A stretch of DNA of 64,000 nt from Nostoc sp. C052 (GTDB lineage: Bacteria; Cyanobacteriota; Cyanobacteriia; Cyanobacteriales; Nostocaceae). Positions 50,901 through 60,526 of the stretch are shown in pieces. Numbering within the stretch: position 1 is the first letter of the stretch; each line of letters starts with the position of its first letter. The stretch spans positions 5,390,001 to 5,454,000 of the forward strand of contig NZ_CP040272.1 of assembly GCF_013393905.1 (NCBI RefSeq), in the 5' to 3' direction. The translations under genes were made by a program, and so were the position numbers. Below the pieces are notes generated by a model that was given only the letters and a program-made list of their open reading frames with translations, did no database searches and was not told the DNA's origin.

Positions 50901-51420
50901 TTAAGAATCTTCTCGTTTTTCTTTCTGTATTTCTAAATCAGCAAAGATATCGTGTTGTTCTTGAAAAGTCCTTGGAGTGTGAGATAAACCTAAATCTGTA
51001 GAGAGTAAATCAATACCATCGATAATTTTGGGTATCTGAGCTTGATCGACTTGCAGACTCAGAAAGCATTTCTCCCTGTAATCTGGTCTTTCTTGAAAGC
51101 GTGCGATGTCTACGACGGGCTACGCCTACGCTCTTTTCAAAGGGCGCATAACCTGATATGCTCTTTCAGCCTTCTCAATTGATACTTGAGGTATTGGCGA
51201 TCGCAGCCTGAGAACTGCTAGATCGATTAAATCTCTAGCCTCAACGCTGTCATCGGCGTAACGGTCAGAATTTGACAGCAGCTTAGAGGTAAAACAATCA
51301 TTGAAGCTTAAGCAGAGAACAAGTGACTACTTTGGATATCTTGGTGGATCTAGTTGAAAACGAGTTTCGGCAATAATTTCAATTTTAATCGGCACATCAT
51401 CCACAAAAACACTTTTATTT
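50901..51420 (-). pseudogene. Decayed nucleotidyltransferase-like (AbiEii/AbiGii-type) gene
   Basis: Three conceptual fragments in different frames read through in gene order: KVFVDDVPIKIEIIAETRFQ and LDPPRYPK near 51360-51420; SFNDCFTSKLLSNSDRYADD and SVEARDLIDLAVLRLRS near 51200-51310; and RFQERPDYREKCFLSLQVDQ to EIQKEKREDS, ending at 50901. The middle matches my recollection of AbiEii-like toxins (KLLANADR ... RDLIDL). A dispersed repeat (51103-51131) splits the frame. Function is lost. Confidence 0.5.
51103..51131 (-). repeat. Dispersed repeat in the decayed AbiEii-like gene
   Basis: Reverse complement of the block at 36561-36590, differing at one base. It interrupts the pseudogene, whereas in the WD40 gene the same block is accommodated in frame. 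Confidence 0.8.
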
Positions 51421-51424
51421 TAGA

Positions 51425-52690
51425 TTAAAAACTGGTATTATCCGAGCTAGGATAAACTCTTCCTTTCCAAGCGCCGCCGCGCCCTTGCCAATGACGGAGT
51501 GCTGAGTCTAAAGTCATTAAAGTATAAAGAAAAGCGATCGCAGGTAAGCTCAACGCGAACCAGGGAGAACATTTATAAAAGCGGATCGTCGGGTAGTAAG
51601 CGACAGTCATCAACAGCCATCCGAATAAACCTGTAAATGCGATCGCCCAATTGCCCCAAACTGCACCTAGAATCATACATACAGGCGGAGCTAAATAAAT
51701 CAGAGGCATTCCTACCAAAGTTCCCAATAGTAGTAATGGCGAATAATTCAGTTGGGTATAGGCAGTACGGGCAACCATATCCCAAATGGTCGCCAGGGAA
51801 TCATAGGGACGCAAACTGCGAGTCAAGCTACTCAACCCCAGCCAGATACGACCTTGGCTGGGGATTAGGTATTGAGCATTGTAGGTATGGTTATTTTCTT
51901 TGTCTCCCCTGCTCCCCTGCTCCCCTGCTCCCCTGCTCTTCTTAACAGCCTGAGCCAAGGCGCAATCGTCAATTAAAGCTTGGCGAATCACTTGGATACC
52001 TCCAATTCGCTCTAAAGCTTCACGGGCGATCAGAATAGATCCCCCGGCGGCGGCGGCTGTGGGATTGTTGGGATTATTCACCCAGCGAAAAGGATAGAGT
52101 TTTTGGAAGAAAAAGACGAAGGCTGGAATTAAAAGTTTTTCCCAAAAGCTTTCACACCTGAGTCGTACCATTACCGAAACCAGGTCTAAATCTTCTTGGA
52201 CAGCTTTAGCAACCAGTCGGCGGAGATTACCAGGATCGTGTTCGATATCTGCGTCAGTCAGCAAAAAATAATCAGGTGCAAGTTTATTCGCGCTCTTGAT
52301 ACCTTGCTCAACTGCCCAAAGTTTCCCTGACCAACCAGGAGGCAGTGATTCACCTGAGATAATATGCAGTTGTTGGGGTTTGCCGACAGCGTGTGCAACC
52401 CCTTCAGCAAAATTTGCTGTCCGGTCTGTGCTGCGATCGTCCACCAAAAATACAGTGAAAGAACCAGGATAATCTTGGAGTAGGAGCGATCGCAAACTAG
52501 TTGGTATTAACTCAGCTTCGTTACGCGCCGGAACGACGGCACAAACCACAGGTAACGATTTTAGAGACGTTGTATACAACGTCTCTACCTCTAATTGCTG
52601 GTCTGTCCGCCAAAATTGCCCCCAAAAACATAGTAACCCTAACCAAATTGTCAAGGATAAGAGCATCAATCCTAATACAATTACATCCAT
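51425..52690 (-). CDS. hpnB: Hopanoid-associated glycosyltransferase HpnB-like (GT2)
   Basis: A 421-aa membrane glycosyltransferase of family 2. It opens with a hydrophobic helix, then VCAVVPARNEAELIPTSLRS, FLVDDRSTDRTANFAEG and the acceptor/metal motif LLTDADIEHDPGNLRRL. RWVNNPNNPTAAAAGGSILI and IDDCALAQAVK follow, and four hydrophobic segments end it. The start at 52690 is chosen, since the upstream TTG at 52714 is weaker. A repeat of ctcccctg units is inserted in frame near residue 258-271. It is divergent from the squalene-hopene cyclase, supporting a role in extended-hopanoid formation. Confidence 0.87.
   Translation of the reverse strand: MDVIVLGLMLLSLTIWLGLLCFWGQFWRTDQQLEVETLYTTSLKSLPVVCAVVPARNEAELIPTSLRSLLLQDYPGSFTVFLVDDRSTDRTANFAEGVAHAVGKPQQLHIISGESLPPGWSGKLWAVEQGIKSANKLAPDYFLLTDADIEHDPGNLRRLVAKAVQEDLDLVSVMVRLRCESFWEKLLIPAFVFFFQKLYPFRWVNNPNNPTAAAAGGSILIAREALERIGGIQVIRQALIDDCALAQAVKKSRGAGEQGSRGDKENNHTYNAQYLIPSQGRIWLGLSSLTRSLRPYDSLATIWDMVARTAYTQLNYSPLLLLGTLVGMPLIYLAPPVCMILGAVWGNWAIAFTGLFGWLLMTVAYYPTIRFYKCSPWFALSLPAIAFLYTLMTLDSALRHWQGRGGAWKGRVYPSSDNTSF
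51897..51942 (-). repeat. In-frame ctcccctg repeat in the HpnB gene
   Basis: Five ctcccctg-like units encode KSRGAGEQGSRGDKE on the minus strand without a stop. Flanking protein sequence resumes homology to the family (QAVK... and ...QYLIPSQGRIWLGLS), so this looks like an insertion by a dispersed repeat. Confidence 0.7.
52562..52587. repeat. 26-bp perfect palindrome inside the HpnB gene
   Basis: The two 13-base arms (TAGAGACGTTGTA and its complement) abut with no spacer. It is coding (VETLYTTSL region, residues 35-43). Such gacgtt...aacgtc palindromes are a dispersed type in Nostocales. It has been kept in frame near the N-terminus. Confidence 0.8.
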
Positions 52691-52851
52691 GACCGTCGCT
52701 TCGCTCCAATTCAAAATTCAAAAAAAAGAATGATCTATTGCAAATTTTTAGTGACTCAGACACAATACTATGTCTACTGATATAGGAAAATTTTTTTATC
52801 GGATTGCCGTATTCAAAAGTAGGGTTGGGTGTTGAGGTTAAATAGGATTTG

Positions 52852-54768
52852 ATGCAAACACAAGACAGGGTAAAAGTCAATCAAGTCGCAGAAGCGATCG
52901 CAGCTAGCCAAGAATATCTGCTTTCAATTCAAAATCCGGCAGGTTACTGGTGGGCAGAGTTAGAATCTAATGTCACCATCACTGCTGAAGTCGTTCTCCT
53001 GCATAAAATTTGGGGAACAGACCAAACCAGAGCTTTACACAAAGTTGAAGCATATTTGCGTCAAGAGCAACGGCAGCACGGCGGCTGGGAACTTTACTAC
53101 GGTGATGGTGGAGAACTCAGCACCTCGGTTGAAGCTTACATGGCGTTAAGACTTCTAGGTGTACCAGTAAGCGATCCGGCGATGCTTCGGGCGAAAACTT
53201 TTATTCTCCAACGAGGTGGGATCAGCAAAACTCGGATTTTTACCAAGTTACACTTAGCCTTGATTGGTTGCTACAACTGGCGCGGTATTCCCTCGCTACC
53301 AGCTTGGGTGATGCTGTTGCCGAAAGCTTTTCCAGTTAATATCTATGAGATGTCTAGCTGGGCACGTTCCAGTACAGTACCATTACTGATTGTATGCGAT
53401 CGCAAACCTGTTTTTCTCACCGATTCAGCGATCAACCTAGATGAGCTATACGCCGAAGGTGTCGATCGAGTCCAGTGGGAATTACCCCAAAGTGGCGATT
53501 GGACAGATTTATTCCTCACCCTCGATCGGGGGTTTAAGTTGGCAGAAAGCCTTAATTTAGTACCCTTTCGCCAAGAAGGCATCAAAGCCGCCGAAAAATG
53601 GATTTTAGAGCGCCAAGAAGCTACAGGTGACTGGGGCGGCATTATTCCGGCGATGCTGAATTCAATGCTGGCTTTGCGGTGTCTGGATTATGACCGAAAC
53701 GATCCCATTGTGGAACGAGGTTTGCAAGCAATTGATAACTTTGCCATTGAAACAGACAATAGCTATCGGGTACAGCCTTGTGTTTCACCCGTCTGGGATA
53801 CAGCTTGGGTGATGCGTGCTTTAGTAGAATCTGGCTTTGCACCAAATCATCCGGCTGTAGTCAAGGCTGGAGAATGGTTGCTGCAAAAACAAATTTTAGA
53901 TTACGGAGATTGGGCTGTCAAAAATCGCCAAGGAAAACCAGGGGCTTGGGCGTTTGAGTTTGAGAATCGCTTTTATCCCGATGTAGACGACTCGGCGGTG
54001 GTGGTGATGGCGCTACATTTAGCGAAACTCCCGAATGAGAAAATTAAGCAAGCTGCGATCGCTCGGGCCTTAAACTGGATTGCATCTATGCAATGTAAAC
54101 CGGGTGGATGGGCTGCTTTTGATTTAGACAACGATCAAGATTGGCTCAACTCGATTCCTTATGGCGACTTAAAAGCCATGATCGATCCAAACACCGCAGA
54201 TGTTACGGCTAGAGTGCTAGAAATGCTTGGTGCTTGTGATTTGTCAATTGATAGTGATAATTTAGAGCGATCGCTTACTTATCTTCTGCACGAACAAGAA
54301 ACCGAAGGCTGTTGGTTTGGTCGTTGGGGTGTAAATTATATCTACGGTACTAGTGGCGTTTTATCAGCCTTGGCGTTAATCGATCCTCAAAGGCATAAAC
54401 TCAGTATAGAACGGGGAGCTAGTTGGTTAGTTGGCTGTCAAAACCCAGATGGGGGTTGGGGTGAGACTTGCCGCAGCTACAACGATCCTAGTCTCAAAGG
54501 AAAAGGAAATAGTACTGCATCTCAAACTGCTTGGGCAATAATAGGGTTAATAGCAGCAGGTGAAGCCACTGGTAAATTAGCTCTTGAGGTGATTGAGCGG
54601 GGAATTAGCTATCTAGTAACAACTCAAAAACCCGATGGTACTTGGTTTGAGGCAGACTTTACGGGTACTGGCTTCCCTTGCCATTTTTATCTCAAGTATC
54701 ATCTGTATCAACAATACTTTCCTTTAATTGCGCTAGGTCGTTATCAAGCAGTAATTCAAAAAGGTTAG
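52852..54768 (+). CDS. shc: Squalene-hopene cyclase
   Basis: A 638-aa cyclase that converts squalene to hopene in the cytoplasmic membrane. The protonating motif DVDDSA is at residues 377-382 (usual DVDDTA; DxDD intact: Asp377, Asp379, Asp380). QW repeats are visible (QRQHGGWELYYGDGGE, QEATGDWGGIIPAM, QCKPGGWAAFDLDND, QETEGCWFGRWGVNY, QNPDGGWGETCRSYN, QKPDGTWFEADFTGTGF). Start at 52852 with AGGA five bases upstream. It is of normal length and divergent from hpnB, with a 161-base shared promoter region. Confidence 0.95.
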   Translation: MQTQDRVKVNQVAEAIAASQEYLLSIQNPAGYWWAELESNVTITAEVVLLHKIWGTDQTRALHKVEAYLRQEQRQHGGWELYYGDGGELSTSVEAYMALRLLGVPVSDPAMLRAKTFILQRGGISKTRIFTKLHLALIGCYNWRGIPSLPAWVMLLPKAFPVNIYEMSSWARSSTVPLLIVCDRKPVFLTDSAINLDELYAEGVDRVQWELPQSGDWTDLFLTLDRGFKLAESLNLVPFRQEGIKAAEKWILERQEATGDWGGIIPAMLNSMLALRCLDYDRNDPIVERGLQAIDNFAIETDNSYRVQPCVSPVWDTAWVMRALVESGFAPNHPAVVKAGEWLLQKQILDYGDWAVKNRQGKPGAWAFEFENRFYPDVDDSAVVVMALHLAKLPNEKIKQAAIARALNWIASMQCKPGGWAAFDLDNDQDWLNSIPYGDLKAMIDPNTADVTARVLEMLGACDLSIDSDNLERSLTYLLHEQETEGCWFGRWGVNYIYGTSGVLSALALIDPQRHKLSIERGASWLVGCQNPDGGWGETCRSYNDPSLKGKGNSTASQTAWAIIGLIAAGEATGKLALEVIERGISYLVTTQKPDGTWFEADFTGTGFPCHFYLKYHLYQQYFPLIALGRYQAVIQKG

Positions 54769-55152
54769 TTAATTAGACATCTGGTGAAAAAGAATTGTTT
54801 TGACGTAGCAGTGCTACGTCTCTACAAGGGTTTTGAAATTATGCAAGATCATTTTCATACCTGAATTCAGCAACGCCAGTTTTTTGTTGTCAAACCAAGG
54901 AGAATAATTGTCCGCATATCGGCGGTTGTTGCTGCTAATTGGTCAAGTGTGATCGCATACCTCAAACAACTGCTACAAACCACCATGACCCGTTCCACTA
55001 ATTGCGATCGCCTCTCAATGCAGTTTTAGGTTTTTCCTAATTAATGTTATGCACTCAAAATTTACCATCAGAACAATACGACAATACTGGTATTATTTAT
55101 CATAGTCGAAATTATATTTTGATATTAATTAATAATATTTTTGATTTATCGA
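54769..55152. other. Spacer with a dispersed palindromic element
   Basis: Downstream of shc a copy of the element at 20748 occurs (about 54777-54821: tgaaaaagaattgttttgac, gtagcagtgctacgtc). A 'ttagacatctggtgaaaa' head is shared with the sequence after the GGDEF gene at 60525 (ttagacatctggcgaaaa). The rest of the spacer is A+T-rich, with no ORF. Confidence 0.6.
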
Positions 55153-56136
55153 ATGTTTAAATTACTCAGATACCTTAGTATTTTTCTGATTACCGCCTGT
55201 TTGCTATTTGCTTGTAATTCTTCAGCACCGACCAAATTAAAACGCCCTCCCTTGAAAATACCATCGGCATATTTTGTTGGGGAGTATCCAAGTATCATTG
55301 CTCAAGAAAAAGGATTTTTCAAAGCCCAAGGGGTAGATGTGGAACTAATTCATAAACGATACATCCAATTGGTACAAGGAAATTTAAGTGCGGGTAAATA
55401 TGATGGTGCTATATCTTCTTTGGGAGGTTTTATAATCTTGAGTGCCACAAATCCAGATATACAAGGCGTGATGGTTGTAAATGAATCAACAGGAGCAGAT
55501 GTGGTAGTCGCTCAATCACCAATTAAAACCGTTGCTGACTTGAAAGGTAAAAAGCTGGGTGCAAATCTAGGTGGTTTTAGCGAAGTTTTCGTGACTGAGA
55601 TGTTGAAAACTGCCAACTTAAGCAGCGATGATGTAAACTTGGTTAAATTAGAGGCTTCAGAAATTCCTCAACGCTTAAAAAATAATGATATTCAAGCCGG
55701 ACACACTTGGGAACCCTATCTCTCTGAAGCAAAAAAAAAATTAGGGGGACATATCTTATTTACCAGTAAACAAACCCCTGGCTTGATTTCAGATATGATG
55801 GTCTTTCGCGGTGAGACAATCCGCGATCGCCCGGAAGATATTCGTGCATTTATCCGAGGATGGCTGCAAGCCACGACCTACTGGAAAGCAAATGTTCAGG
55901 AAGGAAATGCTATCATCAGCAAAGCTTTAAAAATTCCCATAAATACAATCTCTTTGGAGGGAGTAAACCTAACTGATTTAGATGAAAATAAAAAATTATT
56001 TCAATCTAGTAACCCTCACTCCATTTACAAAACTGCCAAGATATATGCAGACTTTTTTATTCGCTCTGGAAACGTGACGCGCATTCCTGAGCTAAAAAGT
56101 CTGTTCAATCCTTCTTTCTTAAATTCTTCCTCTTAA
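55153..56136 (+). CDS. NMT1-like ABC substrate-binding lipoprotein
   Basis: A 327-aa periplasmic-binding protein of the SsuA/NMT1 type. Signal: MFKLLRYLSIFLITACLLFA then the lipobox Cys. Mature blocks are PSAYFVGEYPSIIAQEKGFF, GAISSLGGFIILSATNPDIQ, VADLKGKKLGANLGGFSE and AGHTWEPYLSEAKKKLGGHI. The start at 55153 is preferred over a TTG 12 bases upstream. No permease or ATPase gene follows within the window; the next gene is a sensor kinase. Confidence 0.8.
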   Translation: MFKLLRYLSIFLITACLLFACNSSAPTKLKRPPLKIPSAYFVGEYPSIIAQEKGFFKAQGVDVELIHKRYIQLVQGNLSAGKYDGAISSLGGFIILSATNPDIQGVMVVNESTGADVVVAQSPIKTVADLKGKKLGANLGGFSEVFVTEMLKTANLSSDDVNLVKLEASEIPQRLKNNDIQAGHTWEPYLSEAKKKLGGHILFTSKQTPGLISDMMVFRGETIRDRPEDIRAFIRGWLQATTYWKANVQEGNAIISKALKIPINTISLEGVNLTDLDENKKLFQSSNPHSIYKTAKIYADFFIRSGNVTRIPELKSLFNPSFLNSSS

Positions 56137-56300
56137 GTTTAGAGGTTGTTTATAAAGCAATACGCTTGGATTAGGGCAAAATGTTGCAAAAAAATTGTAG
56201 GTTGCGCTCTGCTCCACCCAACCTACGTCTAATGCACTATCTTAAACTTACCACCCTACTACTTAAGATTTACTTTATAAATAAATAGCCTCTGAAAGCC

Positions 56301-58955
56301 ATGCAGAATTTCCTTTTGGGCGGCATCCGTACAAAGCTGATTGCCTCATTTCTCGTTGTTGCTTTGATTCCGTTGCTGTTATTGGCATTTATCAACAAAC
56401 AGACAACTGAAAAAGCACTAACTGACAACGCAAAACAAGCCCTATCTGCGGCAGCTAACGAAACCGCTAACAGAATAGATGCCTTTATTGATGCAAATCT
56501 CAATGCTGTGCGCGTAGAGGCGATTTTACCAGGTTTGGCACGCTACCTCAGCCTAACTCCAAAACAGCGAGATGACAGCCCCGAAATGCAATTGGCGATA
56601 GAAACATTAATCCGTCTTAGTCGCAAAGATATGGTCAATGTTATCTCTTATGCTTTGCTTGACTTAAACGGGAAAAATGTATTGGATACATATACATTGA
56701 ACATTGGCAAAGATGAATCAGTTCAAGATTATTTTAAAAACCCATTGCAAACTGGGTTATCCTTTGTTTCTAGCATGAAGCGATCGCCGATAATTCCTGA
56801 GCTTGTTACTCTCTTTTTTAGTAGTCCGGTTCGCAATGCTAAGAAAGAGATATTGGGTATATTGCGTGTTTCATACAATGCTACTGTTGTTCAGCAGTTA
56901 GTGACTCGACAAACTGAACGGGCTGGGGCAAAATCTTTTGCTATTCTTTTAGATGAAAATAAAATTTATCTGGCACATAGTACTGCACCCGAATTGCTGT
57001 TTAAATCAATTGTGCCTCTGCCTGCCAATCTTCTAATGAAACTGCAAAAGGAAGAACGGCTGTCTAATTTTCCTGTCAAAGAATTGACGACTAATGACTT
57101 AGAACTTCAGAAAGCATTGGATAATAAACAGTCGTATTTAATTGCATCTTTGTCAGCCGCAGGTAATCAGGTTAATTTGATTGCGATCGCTAGTTTGAAA
57201 TATAAACCTTGGTCTGTATTGTTTGCCCAGCCCCTTGCTGTGGCCCTAGCACCTGTAGAAAAGCAAATTCGTGACACAATGTTTCTATTTGCGTTTATCG
57301 CTGGGATAGTGACAATTATTGCTTGTGCTGTTGGGCAACTGCTAACAAGACCAATAATTCACCTTACCAATATAGTTTCCCAGTTTACCGCAGGTAACTT
57401 AGATATTCGCACCAAAAATAACTCAAAAGACGAAATAGGCCAACTAGCAAAATCATTTAACAACATGGCACTTCAGTTACAAACCTCTTTTGAAACTTTA
57501 GAACAACGGGTACAGGAGAGAACAGCAGAGTTAGCTATTGCAAAAGAAAAAGCTGAAGTGGCAAATCAAGCTAAAAGTTTATTTATTGCCAACATGAGCC
57601 ATGAATTGCGATCGCCACTCAATGCAATTATGGGTTTTTCTCAATTAATGTTACGTGCTAAAAACTTACCACCAAAACAGTATGATAATGCCGTAATTAT
57701 CTATCGTAGTGGAGATTATCTCCTAACATTGATTAACAATATTCTTGATTTATCGAAAATAGAAGCAGGTAAAACGACCCTCAAATCCAGCGATTTCGAT
57801 CTTTATCGCTTGCTCTATGATTTAGAAGATATGCTGCATCTACAAGCAAGTAATAAAGGCTTAAAATTAACATTTCAATGTAGTGAAAATGTTCCACGTT
57901 ATATTTACAGTGATGTCTTAAAACTCCGGCAGGTATTAATTAATTTAATTAGTAACAGCATTAAATTTACTGAAGAAGGAGAAATTACTGTAACGGTAAA
58001 TAATAGCAGTGAAGAATTCACAGATATTTTAAATCTTGATTTTCAAGTCCATGATACAGGGGTTGGTATTTCCGCAGCAGAATTACCCAAAATATTTAAT
58101 GCTTTTTCTCAAGCAAAAGCCGGGAAAGAATCTCATGAAGGTACGGGTCTGGGTTTAGCGATTAGTCGCAAGTTTGTGCAGTTGATGGGGGGAGATATTT
58201 TGGCAAAAAGTCAATTAGGAAAAGGGACAACTTTTAAATTTAATATTCAAGCTACATTAGGTCAGAAAATCAACGACCATACTTTAGGACTGTATTCCAA
58301 AGTATTGGGAATTGCACCAGGGCAACCCATATATAAAATATTAATAGTAGATGATAAATCTATTAATCGACAATTAATCATTCAACTTTTAGAACCTTTA
58401 GGTTTTGAGATCAAAGAAGCCAGTAACGGCAAAGAAGCAATAACTATTTGGGATGAATGGGAACCGCACTTGATTTGGATGGATATGCGGATGCCTGTGA
58501 TGGATGGTTACGAAGCCACTAAATACATCAAATCAACTACCAAAGGCAATGCTACTGCGATAATTGCGCTCACAGCCAGCGTTTTAGAGGAGGAAAAAGC
58601 GATCGTGCTTTCAGCCGGTTGTGATGACTTTCTGCGTAAACCCTTTGCTGAACACACAATTTTTGATACACTCACCAAGCATCTTGGTGTAAGGTATATA
58701 TTTGCTGAAAATAATCCTGTAAATTTGGAATATATAGAAAAAAATGATTTAACATCTGATAACCTAACTTGTATGTCTCAAGAATGGATTCATCAATTCT
58801 ATGAAGCGGCTTTAGAAGCAAATACTAACCTGATAATTGAATTAATTAGAGAAATTCCTCAAACAGAAACTTTTCTAATTCAATCTTTAACAAAACTTGT
58901 CCGTAAATTTGAACTTGAACAATTAGTTAATTTAGTAGAACCTCTATTAATGTAG
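56301..58955 (+). CDS. Hybrid sensor histidine kinase (Cache-HAMP-HisKA-HATPase-REC)
   Basis: An 884-aa membrane kinase. The first membrane helix is at about residues 12-29; a periplasmic Cache-like sensor follows to about 320, then a second helix, HAMP, coiled coil, and HisKA with MSHELRSPLNAIMGF (His434). HATPase has LRQVLINLISNSIKFTEEGE, DTGVGIS and GTGLGLAISRKF. The receiver domain begins KILIVDDKSINRQLI, with phosphoacceptor Asp728 in WMDMRMPVMDG. A C-terminal helical region follows. It stands 164 bases after the binding protein and 203 before the REC-PAS-GGDEF gene, so a phosphorelay with it is likely. Confidence 0.9.
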   Translation: MQNFLLGGIRTKLIASFLVVALIPLLLLAFINKQTTEKALTDNAKQALSAAANETANRIDAFIDANLNAVRVEAILPGLARYLSLTPKQRDDSPEMQLAIETLIRLSRKDMVNVISYALLDLNGKNVLDTYTLNIGKDESVQDYFKNPLQTGLSFVSSMKRSPIIPELVTLFFSSPVRNAKKEILGILRVSYNATVVQQLVTRQTERAGAKSFAILLDENKIYLAHSTAPELLFKSIVPLPANLLMKLQKEERLSNFPVKELTTNDLELQKALDNKQSYLIASLSAAGNQVNLIAIASLKYKPWSVLFAQPLAVALAPVEKQIRDTMFLFAFIAGIVTIIACAVGQLLTRPIIHLTNIVSQFTAGNLDIRTKNNSKDEIGQLAKSFNNMALQLQTSFETLEQRVQERTAELAIAKEKAEVANQAKSLFIANMSHELRSPLNAIMGFSQLMLRAKNLPPKQYDNAVIIYRSGDYLLTLINNILDLSKIEAGKTTLKSSDFDLYRLLYDLEDMLHLQASNKGLKLTFQCSENVPRYIYSDVLKLRQVLINLISNSIKFTEEGEITVTVNNSSEEFTDILNLDFQVHDTGVGISAAELPKIFNAFSQAKAGKESHEGTGLGLAISRKFVQLMGGDILAKSQLGKGTTFKFNIQATLGQKINDHTLGLYSKVLGIAPGQPIYKILIVDDKSINRQLIIQLLEPLGFEIKEASNGKEAITIWDEWEPHLIWMDMRMPVMDGYEATKYIKSTTKGNATAIIALTASVLEEEKAIVLSAGCDDFLRKPFAEHTIFDTLTKHLGVRYIFAENNPVNLEYIEKNDLTSDNLTCMSQEWIHQFYEAALEANTNLIIELIREIPQTETFLIQSLTKLVRKFELEQLVNLVEPLLM

Positions 58956-59158
58956 GGACAATTATTAAAAATTAAAAACATTTCAGACGGGGGTCTAAAT
59001 CCCAAATGAAATGGATGCTACTACATATAGATGTAGTGGTCTTAAACCTTTTAATTTACGATAAATTGCCCCTACTCCTTTGAGCCAATTAATGACAAAG
59101 CTTACATGGTAATTTAAATTTGAGGAGTTGATTGATTTAGCAAAACCCATAATCAGCA

Positions 59159-60526
59159 ATGAATTTTGATTCTTACAAAGAAAATAAAGGTAACATTCTC
59201 CTAGTAGACGACCTTCCTGAAAATTTACAGTTATTAAGCGATTCTCTGATCCAACTCGGCTACACTGTTCGCAGCGTCACTAGTGGGCGGATGGCACTGA
59301 AAACAGTAAAGGTGAAACAACCAGACATCATCCTTTTAGATATCAAGATGCCAGAAATGGATGGCTATCAAGTTTGTAAAACCCTCAAAGCGGATGAGGA
59401 TTTACGCACTATTCCCGTCATTTTTGTGAGTGCTTTAGATGATGTGTTCGATAAAGTCACCGCCTTTGAGTTAGGGGGAATAGACTACATCACTAAACCT
59501 TTTCAGATGGAAGAAGTTGTAGCGCGCATAGAAAACCAGTTAACCATTCAACGCCAGCAACGGCTTTTAGAACAAGAAAATATTAAGCGCAGAGAAACTG
59601 AAGAGATTCTGTATCAGTCAAGAGCAATGCTGGCCAGCATTTTGAATAGTTCACTTGACGGTATTGCCGCTATGCAGGCTGTTCGTAATCCCGCAACCGG
59701 GGATATTGAAGATTTCCGTTGCTTAGTTGTCAACCCAGTCATTGCTAGAGCGTTCGGCCGTAACCGTGAAGAGATGATCGGCAAATTGACACTCAAAAAA
59801 TTCTTAACCACTTTTAAGCCAGAACTCTTTAATCTCTTTGTTAATCTCGTTGAAACAGGGGAACCTATAAAACGGGATTTTTACCATCCATTAGGCAATT
59901 CTTGCTGGTATCACTTTGTCGCAGTAAAGCTAGGTGATGGGTTTGCTATTACCATACGCGACATTACAGGACGTAAACAAATTGAACTGGCTCTCAAAGA
60001 TGCAAATCAGAAACTAGAACAACTGGTAAATGTAGATGGTTTGACTCAGGTGGCTAACCGTCGCTGCTTTAATGGACGACTGCAAGCAGAATGGAAACGC
60101 CTTGCACGAGAACAACAACCCCTGTCACTGATTTTATTCGACGTTGATAAATTCAAACTTTACAACGATTACTATGGTCATCTTGCAGGCGATGATTGTC
60201 TAATTAGGATAGCGCAAACAGTGCAACAGACAGTTCATCGTCCTACTGATCTTGTGGCGCGTTACGGCGGAGAAGAATTTTCGGTACTCCTCCCCAATAC
60301 TGACTTAGCAGGAGCAATCAAAGTAGCACAAAGTATTCAGCAAGTAATTCACGCTCAAGCTATTCCCCATGTAAAGTCTGATGTCAAGAATATAGTCACA
60401 CTTAGTTTAGGTATTACTTCTCTCATCCCCGTTTGGGATGTTAAACCAGATACACTTATCGCTTTAGCCGATAGAGCTATGTACAATGCCAAACAAGAGG
60501 GGCGCGATCGCTATTGTACTAATTAG
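59159..60526 (+). CDS. Response regulator with REC, PAS and GGDEF domains (diguanylate cyclase)
   Basis: A 455-aa protein. The REC domain spans residues 10-130, phosphorylation Asp61 in LLDIKMPEMDG, and KPF near 119. A PAS-like domain lies at about 150-270, then a GGDEF domain (VDGLTQVANRRCFNGRLQAE, FDVDKFKLYNDYYGHLAGDD, ARYGGEEFSVLL) with an intact GGEEF active site. It is predicted to make cyclic di-GMP when phosphorylated. Its partner is probably the hybrid kinase immediately upstream. Confidence 0.9.
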   Translation: MNFDSYKENKGNILLVDDLPENLQLLSDSLIQLGYTVRSVTSGRMALKTVKVKQPDIILLDIKMPEMDGYQVCKTLKADEDLRTIPVIFVSALDDVFDKVTAFELGGIDYITKPFQMEEVVARIENQLTIQRQQRLLEQENIKRRETEEILYQSRAMLASILNSSLDGIAAMQAVRNPATGDIEDFRCLVVNPVIARAFGRNREEMIGKLTLKKFLTTFKPELFNLFVNLVETGEPIKRDFYHPLGNSCWYHFVAVKLGDGFAITIRDITGRKQIELALKDANQKLEQLVNVDGLTQVANRRCFNGRLQAEWKRLAREQQPLSLILFDVDKFKLYNDYYGHLAGDDCLIRIAQTVQQTVHRPTDLVARYGGEEFSVLLPNTDLAGAIKVAQSIQQVIHAQAIPHVKSDVKNIVTLSLGITSLIPVWDVKPDTLIALADRAMYNAKQEGRDRYCTN

